From positions 28,501 to 92,500 of the forward strand of contig CAJTQO010000009.1 of assembly GCA_910578405.1 (NCBI GenBank): a stretch of 64,000 nt of DNA, written 5' to 3'. A model generated the notes under the pieces. That model had not been told where the DNA came from, searched no databases, and saw nothing but the letters and a program-made list of their open reading frames with translations. Numbering within the stretch: the stretch's first letter is position 1; every line of letters begins with the position of its first letter. Made by a program: the position numbers and the translations under genes. Source of the stretch: an uncultured Lachnospiraceae bacterium. GTDB taxonomy: Bacteria > Bacillota > Clostridia > Lachnospirales > Lachnospiraceae. This document shows positions 27,601-36,330 of this stretch, piece by piece.

Positions 27601-28715
27601 CCCTGCCACCTCACAACATATATTTCCCTATTCCCACAGCTATGTAAATGGCTGCAGACTTCACGCAGCCCAAGCTCCGATTTATTATGGGAATCTGTCA
27701 GTAAAAGCGTTTTGTCATATTTTCCCAAATCATAAAGAAATGTCCGCCTTCCGTCCTCATACAGGCTATGCAGTTCATACCTTTCCCGCAGCGGATAGCC
27801 CTCCTGCGCGCTCACCGCAATAGGACTGCGTGTGGTGGAATGGCATTTCACCCGGCAGCCCTCTTCTTCCAGCCTGGCAGCCACATAAATGGCCGGATAC
27901 ATAAATTCCTCCGTTCCAAGCACAAGCGCCCGTTCCTTCCCTTCAAACCAAACCCACTGCCTGATTTGCCCATACAAAGCCTCACAGGCCGCCTGGTAAG
28001 CCGCCCCGTCCACCAACCGCCTGGCGTCCATATGCCCTGTGGCCTGGTATATGCCGGACCATCCGCCCTCGTCTTTGGGAAACGGATGGTACACTCCATC
28101 CTCCTTATAGCTTTCCGCCTTTTTGGCATAACCGCAGTGGGCAACCTTAATGAGGCAATGAAGCTCAATCCCCTGCTTTGCGTATTCTTGTTCCGCCTCT
28201 TTATCCATGCCGTTCACAAGCGAGGCCACCGCAAACGCCATCCCCCGCCCATATGTTTTTTGCAGGACGGACACCAGCCCTAATATGGTATTCCCTGTCG
28301 TAACTTCGTCTTCCACAAACACAATCCGCCGCACGCTCCCATAGACCCTGTCCATATCCGTCTTGGCCAGCTTCTGCTCCACCGCATGGCTGTGACGTTC
28401 CTGAAAGAAAAAGAATTCCACGCCTTCTATATTTTCCCTTGTAGTCTGGATATAACGGCAGCGCAGACCCGCCGCCAGCCGGGCGCCGATAGCCGTCGCC
28501 GTCTCTGCAAACCCTACTAACAAAAGCTCCTCTCCCCCATAGGCCCTGGCCACCTTCCAAGCCAAAGCGTCAAACATCCTCAACGTCTCTCCCGGCGGGG
28601 ACGGTATATGCTTTCCCTGCAGCCTGTTCGCCACCAGGTATTTGCGTTTCTTATTGTTTTCCCTCTTTGCTATGCATACGCATTCCTTTTCCGTATACTT
28701 TCTTTTTTCTTTCAA
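27597..28715 (-). CDS. Phosphoribosyltransferase with C-terminal TRSP domain
   Basis: About 372 residues. No suitable ATG exists upstream. A TTG at 28715 lies 8 nt after AAAAGGAG and is the probable start (another TTG at 28721 is too close). The N-terminal half is a type I PRTase, with LLVGFAETATAIGARLA and the PRPP loop VFVEDEVTTGNT (about 134-145 counted from 28721). The C-terminal half contains the STTRSPIAV motif that names the TRSP domain, plus the ending LLLTDSHNKSELG. It would transfer phosphoribose to an unknown base-like acceptor. It is the promoter-proximal gene of the Ter biosynthetic unit. Confidence 0.9.
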   Translation of the reverse strand: MKEKRKYTEKECVCIAKRENNKKRKYLVANRLQGKHIPSPPGETLRMFDALAWKVARAYGGEELLLVGFAETATAIGARLAAGLRCRYIQTTRENIEGVEFFFFQERHSHAVEQKLAKTDMDRVYGSVRRIVFVEDEVTTGNTILGLVSVLQKTYGRGMAFAVASLVNGMDKEAEQEYAKQGIELHCLIKVAHCGYAKKAESYKEDGVYHPFPKDEGGWSGIYQATGHMDARRLVDGAAYQAACEALYGQIRQWVWFEGKERALVLGTEEFMYPAIYVAARLEEEGCRVKCHSTTRSPIAVSAQEGYPLRERYELHSLYEDGRRTFLYDLGKYDKTLLLTDSHNKSELGLREVCSHLHSCGNREIYVVRWQG

Positions 28716-28813
28716 TTGCAAGACTCCTTTTGCCCGATACGTTCCGGCCCGCTGTCATTTCTTAACGCTTTTTCCGCTGCGAAAAACAAGCTTGCCCTTT
28801 CGCTTTCCCTATC

Positions 28814-28842
28814 ATTGTAGGGGAGATTCTTTGCTGTGTCAA
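28814..28842 (-). promoter_or_regulatory. Promoter of the PRTase-StiP-protease unit
   Basis: Minus strand: perfect TTGACA (28842-28837), 17-bp spacer, TACAAT (28819-28814). The start near 28807 leaves a 92-nt leader before the TTG start codon. Confidence 0.85.
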
Positions 28843-28917
28843 TTGGGTCATTTCATCCTTATCCTTCTCTGCGGATGTTTCACCCAAACCGCGCCGCTGC
28901 TTGTAACATCTTTGTGG

Positions 28918-28958
28918 CAAAAAAGCGTTCATTGGTTTTATCCAATAAACGCTTTCTT
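28918..28958 (-). terminator. Bidirectional intrinsic terminator after the DUF1540 gene
   Basis: A 13-bp stem (AAGCGTTCATTGG at 28923-28935 with CCAATAAACGCTT at 28942-28954) has a short T-rich loop. On the minus strand it is followed by a run of T. It separates the DUF1540 gene from the Ter promoter. Confidence 0.8.
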
Positions 28959-29016
28959 AAAATCTTAATCACAACACACTTTCACCAAAATCCCAGGCGG
29001 GCCGGCATTTCACGCA

Positions 29017-29334
29017 CTAATATTTTTCCTTAAACGTCGCGCAGGAAGTCTCCCGGCAGTCACAAGCCCCGCAGCCTTTGATGTCCACATGGTCAGCCTG
29101 GCATTTATAATCCGTATTGTAAACGCATTTTACCGCTTCGCAGTCAATGCTGATTGTCTGGCAAGGATGCTCCAAAGCGCTTGTATAAGAGTCCCCCCTC
29201 TTTTCCGCAAAGCTTTCACAGCAGGTGCCATCCGCGCAGTCCGCGTGTTTTCCACCCACTACTATATCGCCTTTACAACAGCATTCGCTTTTATTGTATG
29301 CGCAGTTTTCCACTCCACAACCTAATTGTGCCAT
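29017..29334 (-). CDS. DUF1540 domain protein, two Cys-rich repeats
   Basis: 105 residues from ATG 29334 behind TAGGAGGG. Two copies of the DUF1540 pattern are present: CGVENCAYNKSECCCKGDI and, later, CEAVKCVYNTDYKCQADHV. Each has four closely spaced Cys followed by a fifth and sixth (CESF, CATF). The Cys layout suggests metal binding. Such proteins are common in Clostridia, often induced in sporulating or stressed cells. No activity is known. It is flanked by its own terminator. Confidence 0.9.
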   Translation of the reverse strand: MAQLGCGVENCAYNKSECCCKGDIVVGGKHADCADGTCCESFAEKRGDSYTSALEHPCQTISIDCEAVKCVYNTDYKCQADHVDIKGCGACDCRETSCATFKEKY

Positions 29335-29546
29335 AATTTTCCCTCCTATCCAGTCGTGTATCCTTTCTTTCAAAAAAGAATGCATAAAGCATACATCCAT
29401 CTTTATTATGGCTGGCGGAACATAAAATATGCAGCCCGCATACAGTAAAAAGCAGGTAATTTTTTCTTAAGATAAATTTTTCGTAAGATAAATTTTTTGA
29501 TTGCCGGGATTTATAACCAAAAGGACCGCAGCCCGAAACATAACGG

Positions 29547-31124
29547 CTAACCGTCGTAAGCCGCAGCCCCGCTTTCCTCCAGCGTAAGCTCATAGGGGGA
29601 AACCCAGTATATCTCTAACATAAATTCCGGATGCTCCCGCATATGGATTCCGGCCTGCTCCCACTCCTTAAGCAAATCCGAATTCCGGTTGCCAATAAAC
29701 CACACCTTGGCGCCATCCTCCAGACACCGTTCCAGCCCTTCCTTATCCATCGTCCCATATTTGTCCTCCAGAATGCGGCAAAGCAGTTCTTCCGGCTGGC
29801 TGTCCCACAGATAAACTTTATTTTCCAGATAATACCCCACCACACCCTGCACATGGTTAAACTGGGTCAGGACAATATCCTCCGGGCCGATAAGGGCCAG
29901 CCCTTCTTCCACTTCCTCCATCTTGACCCGCCGCCATGTTTCATCGTTGCGAAACCACCGGAAATCACCGACGCCAAGCAAAAACACTAACCCAAGCAAA
30001 GGCAGGAACGCCTTTTTGCCTTTGACTGACAGACTGACAAACAAGGCAAACGACAGCCAAAAACAGCCGGAAGCCGGAAGCATATAGCGGGTAATGAAGA
30101 CCGGGCGCAGCAAAAAGGAAGCCGCGCACCCAAACAAGACAACCCCTGCCAGAACGCCTGTCCCGGCCATACAGGCAAAGCATATCTGCCGTTCTTTCCT
30201 GTATTTCCATAAAATATAAAAAAACAGCCCTCCATAAACCGCAAACAAAACCACTGCCGCCGCCACCTGGAAACCGCCGCTTCCAAACTGCGGCTTCATC
30301 AGGAATTTCACGCAGGAACCGAAAATCCTCCATGTCAAGGGCAAAATCCAATAATTTTCCTTCACCTGCGCCACCTGGCGCGCCACCACAGCCATCCATG
30401 GCAGATAGGCCAATGCCGAAACAATCACTGCCGCCAGCCATTCTTTCCATGGGCAGCCATCCCCTTTCCTGCCTGCACAGATAAAAAATACAAACAGGGA
30501 AACATAAATCACCGCCACTGCCACACAGGCAAAATAGTGCGTATAGGCAGCCAAAATACCATATACCGCCAGGCAAAGCCAGTCCACAGGGATTGCGCCC
30601 CTTTTCCGCTCCCCGGAAACTCCGCAGACAATTTCAAACCCATGCAAAAACGCTGCCGTCACCAAAAACATCGTCAGCGTATACATCCGTATTTCCACCG
30701 TATACTGGGGCAGGCTCGGCATGGATACGATGCAGAATGCAAACAGCCCGGCGCACAACAGGCCAAAATGCCTGCGCACCTTCGTTATCCCATAAACAAA
30801 CAGGCCGGCCAGGGGAAGCACGGAACACAGTTTCCCGACCGCCACTGCAGACAGCCCAGGGGCCGCCATCCGGCACAATCCCTGCACTGTTTTTACATAA
30901 TAATAATAGAAAGGCGGATGCACATCCATGGCTGTAAGGGCAGTCAGCCTGCGAAAGCTATTTTCCGCCAGGCCCATAGTATACAATTCATCATACCAAA
31001 TCCCGTCGCAAAAACATAAACGCGCCGCATACAAAAGCATCCCCACAGCCGCAAGCAGAAACAATGCGCCGGCCCAATCCCCATATCCCCCTTGCTGTAT
31101 GGCTTTTCTTATTTTATCCATCAT
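29547..31124 (-). CDS. GT-C family membrane glycosyltransferase (GT39/ArnT-like)
   Basis: 525 residues with about ten to eleven hydrophobic spans. The first external loop holds IWYDELYTMGLAENS, which carries the Asp-Glu pair of GT-C catalytic loops, then TAMDVHPPFYYYYV, a typical dolichyl/undecaprenyl-phosphate sugar transferase landmark. The C-terminal 110 residues form a soluble extracellular domain (MEEVEEGLALIGPEDIVL). It likely transfers a sugar from a polyprenyl-phosphate carrier to an envelope polymer or protein. The acceptor is unknown. It sits 60 bp downstream of thrS in the same direction, so it may share T-box-dependent transcripts. Confidence 0.85.
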   Translation of the reverse strand: MMDKIRKAIQQGGYGDWAGALFLLAAVGMLLYAARLCFCDGIWYDELYTMGLAENSFRRLTALTAMDVHPPFYYYYVKTVQGLCRMAAPGLSAVAVGKLCSVLPLAGLFVYGITKVRRHFGLLCAGLFAFCIVSMPSLPQYTVEIRMYTLTMFLVTAAFLHGFEIVCGVSGERKRGAIPVDWLCLAVYGILAAYTHYFACVAVAVIYVSLFVFFICAGRKGDGCPWKEWLAAVIVSALAYLPWMAVVARQVAQVKENYWILPLTWRIFGSCVKFLMKPQFGSGGFQVAAAVVLFAVYGGLFFYILWKYRKERQICFACMAGTGVLAGVVLFGCAASFLLRPVFITRYMLPASGCFWLSFALFVSLSVKGKKAFLPLLGLVFLLGVGDFRWFRNDETWRRVKMEEVEEGLALIGPEDIVLTQFNHVQGVVGYYLENKVYLWDSQPEELLCRILEDKYGTMDKEGLERCLEDGAKVWFIGNRNSDLLKEWEQAGIHMREHPEFMLEIYWVSPYELTLEESGAAAYDG

Positions 31125-31184
31125 GTGTCCGCTCTTTTCCCTTTGCCATCCTGTTCCAGACCTTGGAAAACGCCGGCATGTTTT

Positions 31185-33149
31185 CTATGCCTTCTCCTTT
31201 TGCACTTCCTCTTTGCGTATTTCCTTCGTCCGGATTTCCCTGCTAATCTGCTCCACAAACTCCGCCAAAGGCTTCACGCCTTCGTCCCCGGCAAAACGGC
31301 TCCTTACAGACACCGTTTTCTCTTCTTCCTCTTTCTGGCCAACCACCAGCATATAAGGCACCTTTGCCAGCCTTGCTTCCCGAATCTTAAAACCGATTTT
31401 CTCCGAACGGTTATCCGTCTCCGCCAGTATCCCGTTGGCTTTCAGTTCCTTCCTTACCGCTTCGGCATACTCCTCGTATTTCTCCGAAATCGGCAATACC
31501 CTTACCTGTTCCGGACACAGCCAGGTCGGGAATTTGCCCGCATATTTTTCAATCAGCCAAGCTAACGTCCTCTCATAGCAGCCCATGGATGTCCTGTGGA
31601 TAATATAAGGCTGCACCTTCTCGCCGTTCTGGTCAATATAATACATATCAAACTGCGCCGCCAGGAGAGCGTCCCATTGAATGGTAATCATGGTGTCTTC
31701 CTTGCCGTATACATTTTTCGCATTGATATCCACCTTGGGCCCATAAAACGCGGCTTCTCCCACATCTTCCGTAAATGGTATCTCCAGGGCTGTCAAAATA
31801 TTGCGGATATGCCCTTGCGTCTCTTCCCATACTTCCGGTTCACCGATATACTTCTCCCGGTTGTCCGGATCCCATTTGGACAGATGATACGTTACCTCCT
31901 CCTGCAGCCCTAACGTGGTCAGACAATGCTTTGCCAAAGCCAGACAGCCTTTGAATTCCTCCACCATCTGGTCGGGCCGGACAATCAGATGCCCTTCGGA
32001 AATCGTAAACTGACGCACCCTGGTCAGGCCATGCATTTCCCCGGAATCCTCATTCCGGAACAAAGTGGAAGTTTCCCCATAGCGCAGCGGCAAATCCCGG
32101 TAGGAATGCTGCGTCGCCTTATATACATAATACTGGAACGGGCAGGTCATAGGGCGCAGGGCAAACACTTCCTTATCCACCTCTTCCTCCCCCAGCACAA
32201 ACATCCCGTCCGTATAATGCTCCCAATGGCCGGAAATCTTGTACAAATCACTTTTAGCCATCAACGGCGTTTTCGTCCGGATATACCCCCACTCATTGTC
32301 CTCCAGGTCTTCAATCCAGCGCTGCATCGTCTGGATTATCTTCGCTCCCTTAGGCATCAGTAACGGCAGTCCCTGGCCAATCACATCCACAGTGGTGAAC
32401 AGCTCCATTTCACGCCCCAGCTTATTATGGTCGCGCAGTTTGATATTTTCCAAATATTCCAAATATTCCTCCAGCTCTTCCTTCTTTTGGAACGCTGTGC
32501 CGTAAATCCTTTGCAGCATGGCATTGTCGGAATTTCCCCGCCAGTAAGCGCCGGAAGAGGAGGTCAGCTTAAACGCCTTGATTCCTTTCGCACTCATCAG
32601 ATGCGGCCCTGCGCACAAATCCGTAAAACCGCCCTGGCTGTAAAAAGAAATTTCCGCATCCTCCGGCAAATCACGGATTAGCTCCACCTTATAAGGCTCT
32701 CCCTTTTCCTCCATAAACCGGATGGCTTCCGCCCTCGGCAGCGTAAACCGCTCCAAAGGATTCCCTTCTTTGATAATCTTCTTCATCTCCGCTTCCAGCT
32801 TATCCAAATCTTCCCTGGAAAAGGGCGCGTGTTCAAAATCATAATAATACCCTGTATCAATGCTTGGCCCGATTGCCAGTTTGGCGTCGGGATACAGTCT
32901 CTTGACTGCTTCCGCCAGCACATGGGAAGCCGTATGCCTTACCACGCGCAGCCCTTCCTTATCTTTTGCCGTCAGGATATTCAGGCTGCAGTCCCTGTCC
33001 ACTACCATGCGCAAATCCACCACTTCCCCGTCCACTTCTCCGGCACAGGCCGCCCTGGCCAGCCCTTCACTGATGTCCGATGCAATGTCAATGACGCGCA
33101 TCGGCGATGCATATTCCTTGCTGCTTCCGTCTTTTAATACAATTTTCAT
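31185..33149 (-). CDS. thrS: Threonyl-tRNA synthetase
   Basis: 654 residues from ATG 33149 behind AAAGGAGAG. The domains appear in order. A TGS-like start (VLKDGSSKEYASPMRVIDIA) leads into the editing domain with the HxxxH-type motif HTASHVLAEAV and the class II catalytic core: GEMHGLTRVRQFTISEGHL (motif 2), the Cys zinc ligand in RPMTCPFQYYVY and IIHRTSMGCYERTLAWLIEKY (motif 3). An anticodon-binding domain (PTWLCPEQVRVLPIS) closes the protein. It attaches threonine to tRNA-Thr and is regulated by the T-box upstream. Confidence 0.97.
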   Translation of the reverse strand: MKIVLKDGSSKEYASPMRVIDIASDISEGLARAACAGEVDGEVVDLRMVVDRDCSLNILTAKDKEGLRVVRHTASHVLAEAVKRLYPDAKLAIGPSIDTGYYYDFEHAPFSREDLDKLEAEMKKIIKEGNPLERFTLPRAEAIRFMEEKGEPYKVELIRDLPEDAEISFYSQGGFTDLCAGPHLMSAKGIKAFKLTSSSGAYWRGNSDNAMLQRIYGTAFQKKEELEEYLEYLENIKLRDHNKLGREMELFTTVDVIGQGLPLLMPKGAKIIQTMQRWIEDLEDNEWGYIRTKTPLMAKSDLYKISGHWEHYTDGMFVLGEEEVDKEVFALRPMTCPFQYYVYKATQHSYRDLPLRYGETSTLFRNEDSGEMHGLTRVRQFTISEGHLIVRPDQMVEEFKGCLALAKHCLTTLGLQEEVTYHLSKWDPDNREKYIGEPEVWEETQGHIRNILTALEIPFTEDVGEAAFYGPKVDINAKNVYGKEDTMITIQWDALLAAQFDMYYIDQNGEKVQPYIIHRTSMGCYERTLAWLIEKYAGKFPTWLCPEQVRVLPISEKYEEYAEAVRKELKANGILAETDNRSEKIGFKIREARLAKVPYMLVVGQKEEEEKTVSVRSRFAGDEGVKPLAEFVEQISREIRTKEIRKEEVQKEKA

Positions 33150-33180
33150 GCAATTGCCACTCTCCTTTCCCTAAACGATG

Positions 33181-33411
33181 CTATTTTTCTTCCCTCTCCG
33201 TTTCCGGCTTTTTTTCTTTTCCGTTTCCACTGTTATTTCCATTATGGCTCCCAATCATCAAGCTCCGGTTGGGGGAAATCAGCATCCCAACTACCAGGCC
33301 GGAAAGCGCGCATACTGCCAGCGTCAGAAAAAATTCCCTCTTTTTCATTGTTGTTATCTCCTCTAACAGCGCCTGGAATTCCCTCCAGTTCTCTTTCCAC
33401 TCTTCTCTCAT
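33181..33411 (-). CDS. Small single-span membrane protein between T-box and thrS
   Basis: 76 residues from ATG 33411 behind GGAAGGAG. An amphipathic N-terminus (MREEWKENWREFQALLEEIT) precedes one membrane span (FFLTLAVCALSGLVVGMLI) and a short polar tail rich in Asn, Gly, Glu and Lys. I do not recognise a family. It is transcribed from the T-box leader, ahead of thrS with 31 bp between them, so it should respond to uncharged tRNA-Thr. The role is unknown. Confidence 0.7.
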   Translation of the reverse strand: MREEWKENWREFQALLEEITTMKKREFFLTLAVCALSGLVVGMLISPNRSLMIGSHNGNNSGNGKEKKPETEREEK

Positions 33412-33489
33412 TTTTCTCTCCTTCCTTATAATTTCCAAATCCGTTATCCGATACGCACACTCTAACAAGGGCGCGGCGCATTTTTCCTA

Positions 33490-33780
33490 TAGAACAAAAA
33501 AAATCCCTTACATTGCCTGCCGGCGATGTAAGGGACGTAAATGCTACGCGGTTCCACCCTTATTGCTTTGCTTCCTGCATCCTGTTCATCCGGGCGCTTT
33601 TCGCAAAGCCACTTAATTTGGCTGATAACGGAGCCTCCGTGCCCTATTAAGGCCGCTCAGAGCTGGTTTTCAAATACCTTCCGGCCAGGATGCTTCCACC
33701 ACCACGGCAGGCCCTAAGCTATGGCCTCCTATACGACATCCCTCTCTGGAACTTTCCGGTATCTTACTCGTCTCTTCCAC
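33490..33780 (-). promoter_or_regulatory. T-box leader (tRNA-Thr sensor) of the thrS operon
   Basis: The minus strand contains AGGGTGGAACCGCG (at about 33561-33548), the universal T-box sequence that pairs with the uncharged tRNA acceptor end. An antiterminator/terminator region follows. Stem I features lie at about 33780-33665, including GACGAGTAAGATACC and CCAGAGAGGG. A likely specifier ACC (Thr) is at 33667-33665, preceded by GAAA, but this assignment is tentative. The leader controls the small membrane protein and thrS. Confidence 0.92.
33494..33535 (-). terminator. T-box-controlled intrinsic terminator
   Basis: Stem TCCCTTACAT with ATGTAAGGGA, extended by GCC/GGC around a short loop, followed on the minus strand by eight T. 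It is mutually exclusive with the antiterminator that contains the T-box sequence. Confidence 0.88.
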
Positions 33781-33882
33781 GCATTCCCCGGAGTGTGTGA
33801 AACTTCCCAAATCCACACTGCCTATGACGCGCGTCTTTGGAAAAGCAAGTTTCAGCCAACCCCCGTATTTTACTTCCTGCAA

Positions 33883-34362
33883 CTATTCTATGACATTTTC
33901 CCCATTCTGTAAAGGGGCAATTGCCAACATTTCTTCCACTATTTCAGCCGCACAGGCCACCAGACGGCTGCAGGGCCTGCCCGCATAATATTCTTTCGTA
34001 CGTTTTCCCGGTTTCGCGCTCTGCTCCATGCCGTCCAGCCCAAGCAGTTCCCTGCAAAGAATCGTCCCGTTCCGTTCCCGGAAACGGCGGCTCATTTCAC
34101 GCACCAGCAAATAAATCCGCTCCCTGCCTTCCTCATCCGACGGATTGGTATTTCCTTCTTTCAGCCCTGCCAGCAATGCCATCGCCGACACCGCGCCGCA
34201 TACCTCCCGCATCCTGCCGATTCCGCCGCCCATGGGACTGGACAGTTTTAACGCCGTCTCCGCGTCCATGCCAAACAAATCCGCATATGTGGCAAATACA
34301 GACTGCGCACATCCATAACCGGACTCAAAAGTCTCTACCGCCTTCTCTACCCTGCTTTGCAT
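33883..34362 (-). CDS. C_GCAxxG_C_C family protein
   Basis: 159 residues. The family-defining cysteines are visible: YGCAQSVFATYADLFG near the start, REVCGAVSAMALLAG in the middle, a Cys in ILCRELLG and CSRLVACAAEI near the end. This family (TIGR01909/Pfam PF09719) is widespread in Clostridia and is thought to bind a redox metal or cofactor through the cysteines. No reaction is established. It lies 31 bp downstream of the SEC-C gene. Confidence 0.9.
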   Translation of the reverse strand: MQSRVEKAVETFESGYGCAQSVFATYADLFGMDAETALKLSSPMGGGIGRMREVCGAVSAMALLAGLKEGNTNPSDEEGRERIYLLVREMSRRFRERNGTILCRELLGLDGMEQSAKPGKRTKEYYAGRPCSRLVACAAEIVEEMLAIAPLQNGENVIE

Positions 34363-34393
34363 CTGTCTCCCTCTTACTCATGCCTGGAATGTC

Positions 34394-34900
34394 TTACCGG
34401 TTCCGTCCGCAGCACTTCTTATACTTCTTGCCGCTCCCGCAAGGACACGGGTCGTTGGGGTAAATCCTGTTCCCTTTTACAATCGTTGTGGAACTCTTTT
34501 GCTCCCTGTACAGCCGCTTGCGGGTTTCTTCATCATAAATGTCTTTCCACTCTTCCAGATTGTAAAGCCAGTCCGCGCCTGCCGCAACCATATTTTTAAA
34601 CAAAAGCTCCTTTTCAAACCCAAGGTTTACCCTTGTGTCCTCTTCCATTTCTTCAATAGGGTTCGCTTCCTTTAAACTGTCATTGATTCCGTCCAGGAAA
34701 CCGGTCATAGTCATAATATCCACCTTATATTTCTCCGCCAGCTCCTTAACCGTCCCCTCCACTGCCTCGTCCGGGTTCTTTAACAGTTCCGCGTAAATTA
34801 CCTTTTCCCTCTGGAAATACTCTGACCAGAGCCGCTGCAGTTCACTTTTATTCGCAGTCTCCGAATACGCCTTTGCCTGCCATTCCTGTAATAATGCCAT
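34394..34900 (-). CDS. SEC-C metal-binding motif protein
   Basis: 168 residues from ATG 34900, chosen because AAAGGTGG lies in front; the upstream in-frame start at 34936 has none. The N-terminal part is helical (MALLQEWQAKAYSETANKSE). The C-terminus is a classic SEC-C zinc-binding motif, PNDPCPCGSGKKYKKCCG, as found at the end of SecA. The function beyond Zn2+ binding and possible association with nucleic acid or the Sec machinery is unknown. Confidence 0.9.
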   Translation of the reverse strand: MALLQEWQAKAYSETANKSELQRLWSEYFQREKVIYAELLKNPDEAVEGTVKELAEKYKVDIMTMTGFLDGINDSLKEANPIEEMEEDTRVNLGFEKELLFKNMVAAGADWLYNLEEWKDIYDEETRKRLYREQKSSTTIVKGNRIYPNDPCPCGSGKKYKKCCGRNR

Positions 34901-35157
34901 TTGTACTACCACCTTTTGTTTATTTTCTTTGTCCACGCATTATACTGCCGCGCACAGCCCCTTTGCCTTATCGGCAAGTCCGCCGGAAAACAGCTTTGGA
35001 ACCTCCCAAAACAGGCGCCATGCATGACCTTAAAGCTAGTATATAATACTTTTCCCAAAAAGTAAATTTTTTTTCCTTTTTCTATGCATAAACTTTTCGC
35101 CCTGGGCCATAATAGGATTGTAAGCAAAAGATAAGGTAAATACTTATCCTCCCCTAA

Positions 35158-35200
35158 GGAAGCCCCTGGGAATGCGGAAGCCGCATTCCCAGGGGCTTCC
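35158..35200. other. Perfect 20-bp inverted repeat with 3-nt loop
   Basis: GGAAGCCCCTGGGAATGCGG (35158-35177) is followed by AAG and then its exact complement at 35181-35200. It lies just beyond the stop of the truncated ORF at 35216 and marks the GC-rich to AT-rich boundary. There is no T tract. It may be a terminator, a boundary element of the insertion or a transposon remnant. Confidence 0.75.
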
Positions 35201-35215
35201 GCTATATTAAAGGCT

Positions 35216-35620
35216 TCATTTTGGGGCGATTTTGAGTGTTGCCAAGCTAATATTATCTTTATTTCCATAAGAATTATCTGTAAAAAGAATGTAATTCGTT
35301 ACTATTGCTTCTGATCCTTCTAACAAAATCCAATTTAATATAATTTGCTTCGCAGTATCAACAGTAATCAGTGTTCTTTTTACTTGTATGGCTTTTATCC
35401 CACTTATAGAAATAACTAAATTTCTAAACTTGTCTTCATTATCATCAATTGTTTCAGGAATCAATTTTCTCACAGATACATCATCAATCGTTTCAAATTC
35501 AATCTGCATATTTTCACTCATTGATAGCATATAAAATATAAATACCTTTATTTGATAGGCAAAACCTCCCAAACTATTTATTCCGCTTTGATCTGGCACA
35601 AAAGTATCCATAAAATTCAT
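35216..35620 (-). pseudogene. Truncated defence-like ORF (N-terminal fragment)
   Basis: 134 codons, AT-rich. It begins MNFMDTFVPDQSGINSLGGFAYQIKVFIFYML and contains FETIDDVSVRKL and ISGIKAIQVKRTLI. The GGFxYQ start and the later Q-x-K element resemble N-terminal parts of large dsDNA-nuclease or ABC-three-component defence proteins. Such proteins normally continue for several hundred residues. Here the frame stops and a 20-bp hairpin follows, so I read it as a remnant left by deletion. No start-proximal ribosome binding site is strong, and the exact family is uncertain. Confidence 0.5.
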
Positions 35621-35843
35621 CCTTCCTGATGCAACTATTAGGATAATTATAACATCAGCCTTACCTATTTTCCACTAATAACCATTGCATATTATCAATA
35701 TATTCTGCTGCACCTTTCTAATAATACAATAATGAGCCTTTACATCACCAGATATTCATTTTAGAATTTGTGAAATAATAAAGACATAGCTATCCGCCAT
35801 GCCCTGAATCTATCTATCAAATTCTATCAATAAACGCCGCATC

Positions 35844-36176
35844 TTAATCTTCCATTCCAAATGTCCGATATAACCACGCTCTACTATCCACCAGCATATG
35901 TAAAATTCTTACAATTATTACCGAATTGTCCTCTACCATATAATAAATTTTATAATTCTTATAATAATCCATACGAACACCCAAATCCGCCAATACTGGA
36001 TCATCATCTAACTCATTACGCTCTGGAAAATTCTGTAGTTTGTTTATCTGTTTACGGATACCTTGCACTGTGTTGACTGCCGCAGAAGGATTTTTTAAAT
36101 CAAATGCAATATAGTCAGCAGCAAACTCCAAATCCTGCTCTGCCAAATCAGATATTTCAATTTTATATTTTTGCAT
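35844..36176 (-). CDS. RelE/ParE family toxin
   Basis: 110 residues from ATG 36176, which overlaps the end of the upstream small gene by 14 bp. The pattern KIEISDLAEQDLEFAADYIAFDL and the C-terminal YYKNYKIYYMVEDNSVIIVRIL match ParE/RelE toxins, which act on ribosome-bound mRNA or gyrase. The catalytic residues of RelE (Lys/Arg near the C-terminus) are only partly evident, so the target is uncertain. With the antitoxin gene it forms a two-gene module inside the AT-rich island. Confidence 0.85.
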   Translation of the reverse strand: MQKYKIEISDLAEQDLEFAADYIAFDLKNPSAAVNTVQGIRKQINKLQNFPERNELDDDPVLADLGVRMDYYKNYKIYYMVEDNSVIIVRILHMLVDSRAWLYRTFGMED

Positions 36177-36330
36177 TCGTATACTTTTTCTCCAATCTGT
36201 CACAAACTGTGTTAAAATCCTTCGTCTTTCCTTCTCTTGCCTGCCTTATCCCATCCATCACACTCTGCCTTACTTCTATCTGCTGTTGTTTTAAGGTTTC
36301 CGCATAAATTTTCTTAACTGCAACTTCCAT
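36163..36330 (-). CDS. Antitoxin partner of the RelE/ParE toxin
   Basis: 55 residues from ATG 36330 behind GGAAGGAGG. It is highly charged and helical: MEVAVKKIYAETLKQQQ, then KTKDFNTVCDRLEKKY at the end. Its size, position and 14-bp overlap with the toxin indicate an antitoxin that neutralises the toxin and represses the operon. The DNA-binding fold cannot be assigned safely. Confidence 0.75.
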   Translation of the reverse strand: MEVAVKKIYAETLKQQQIEVRQSVMDGIRQAREGKTKDFNTVCDRLEKKYTNAKI

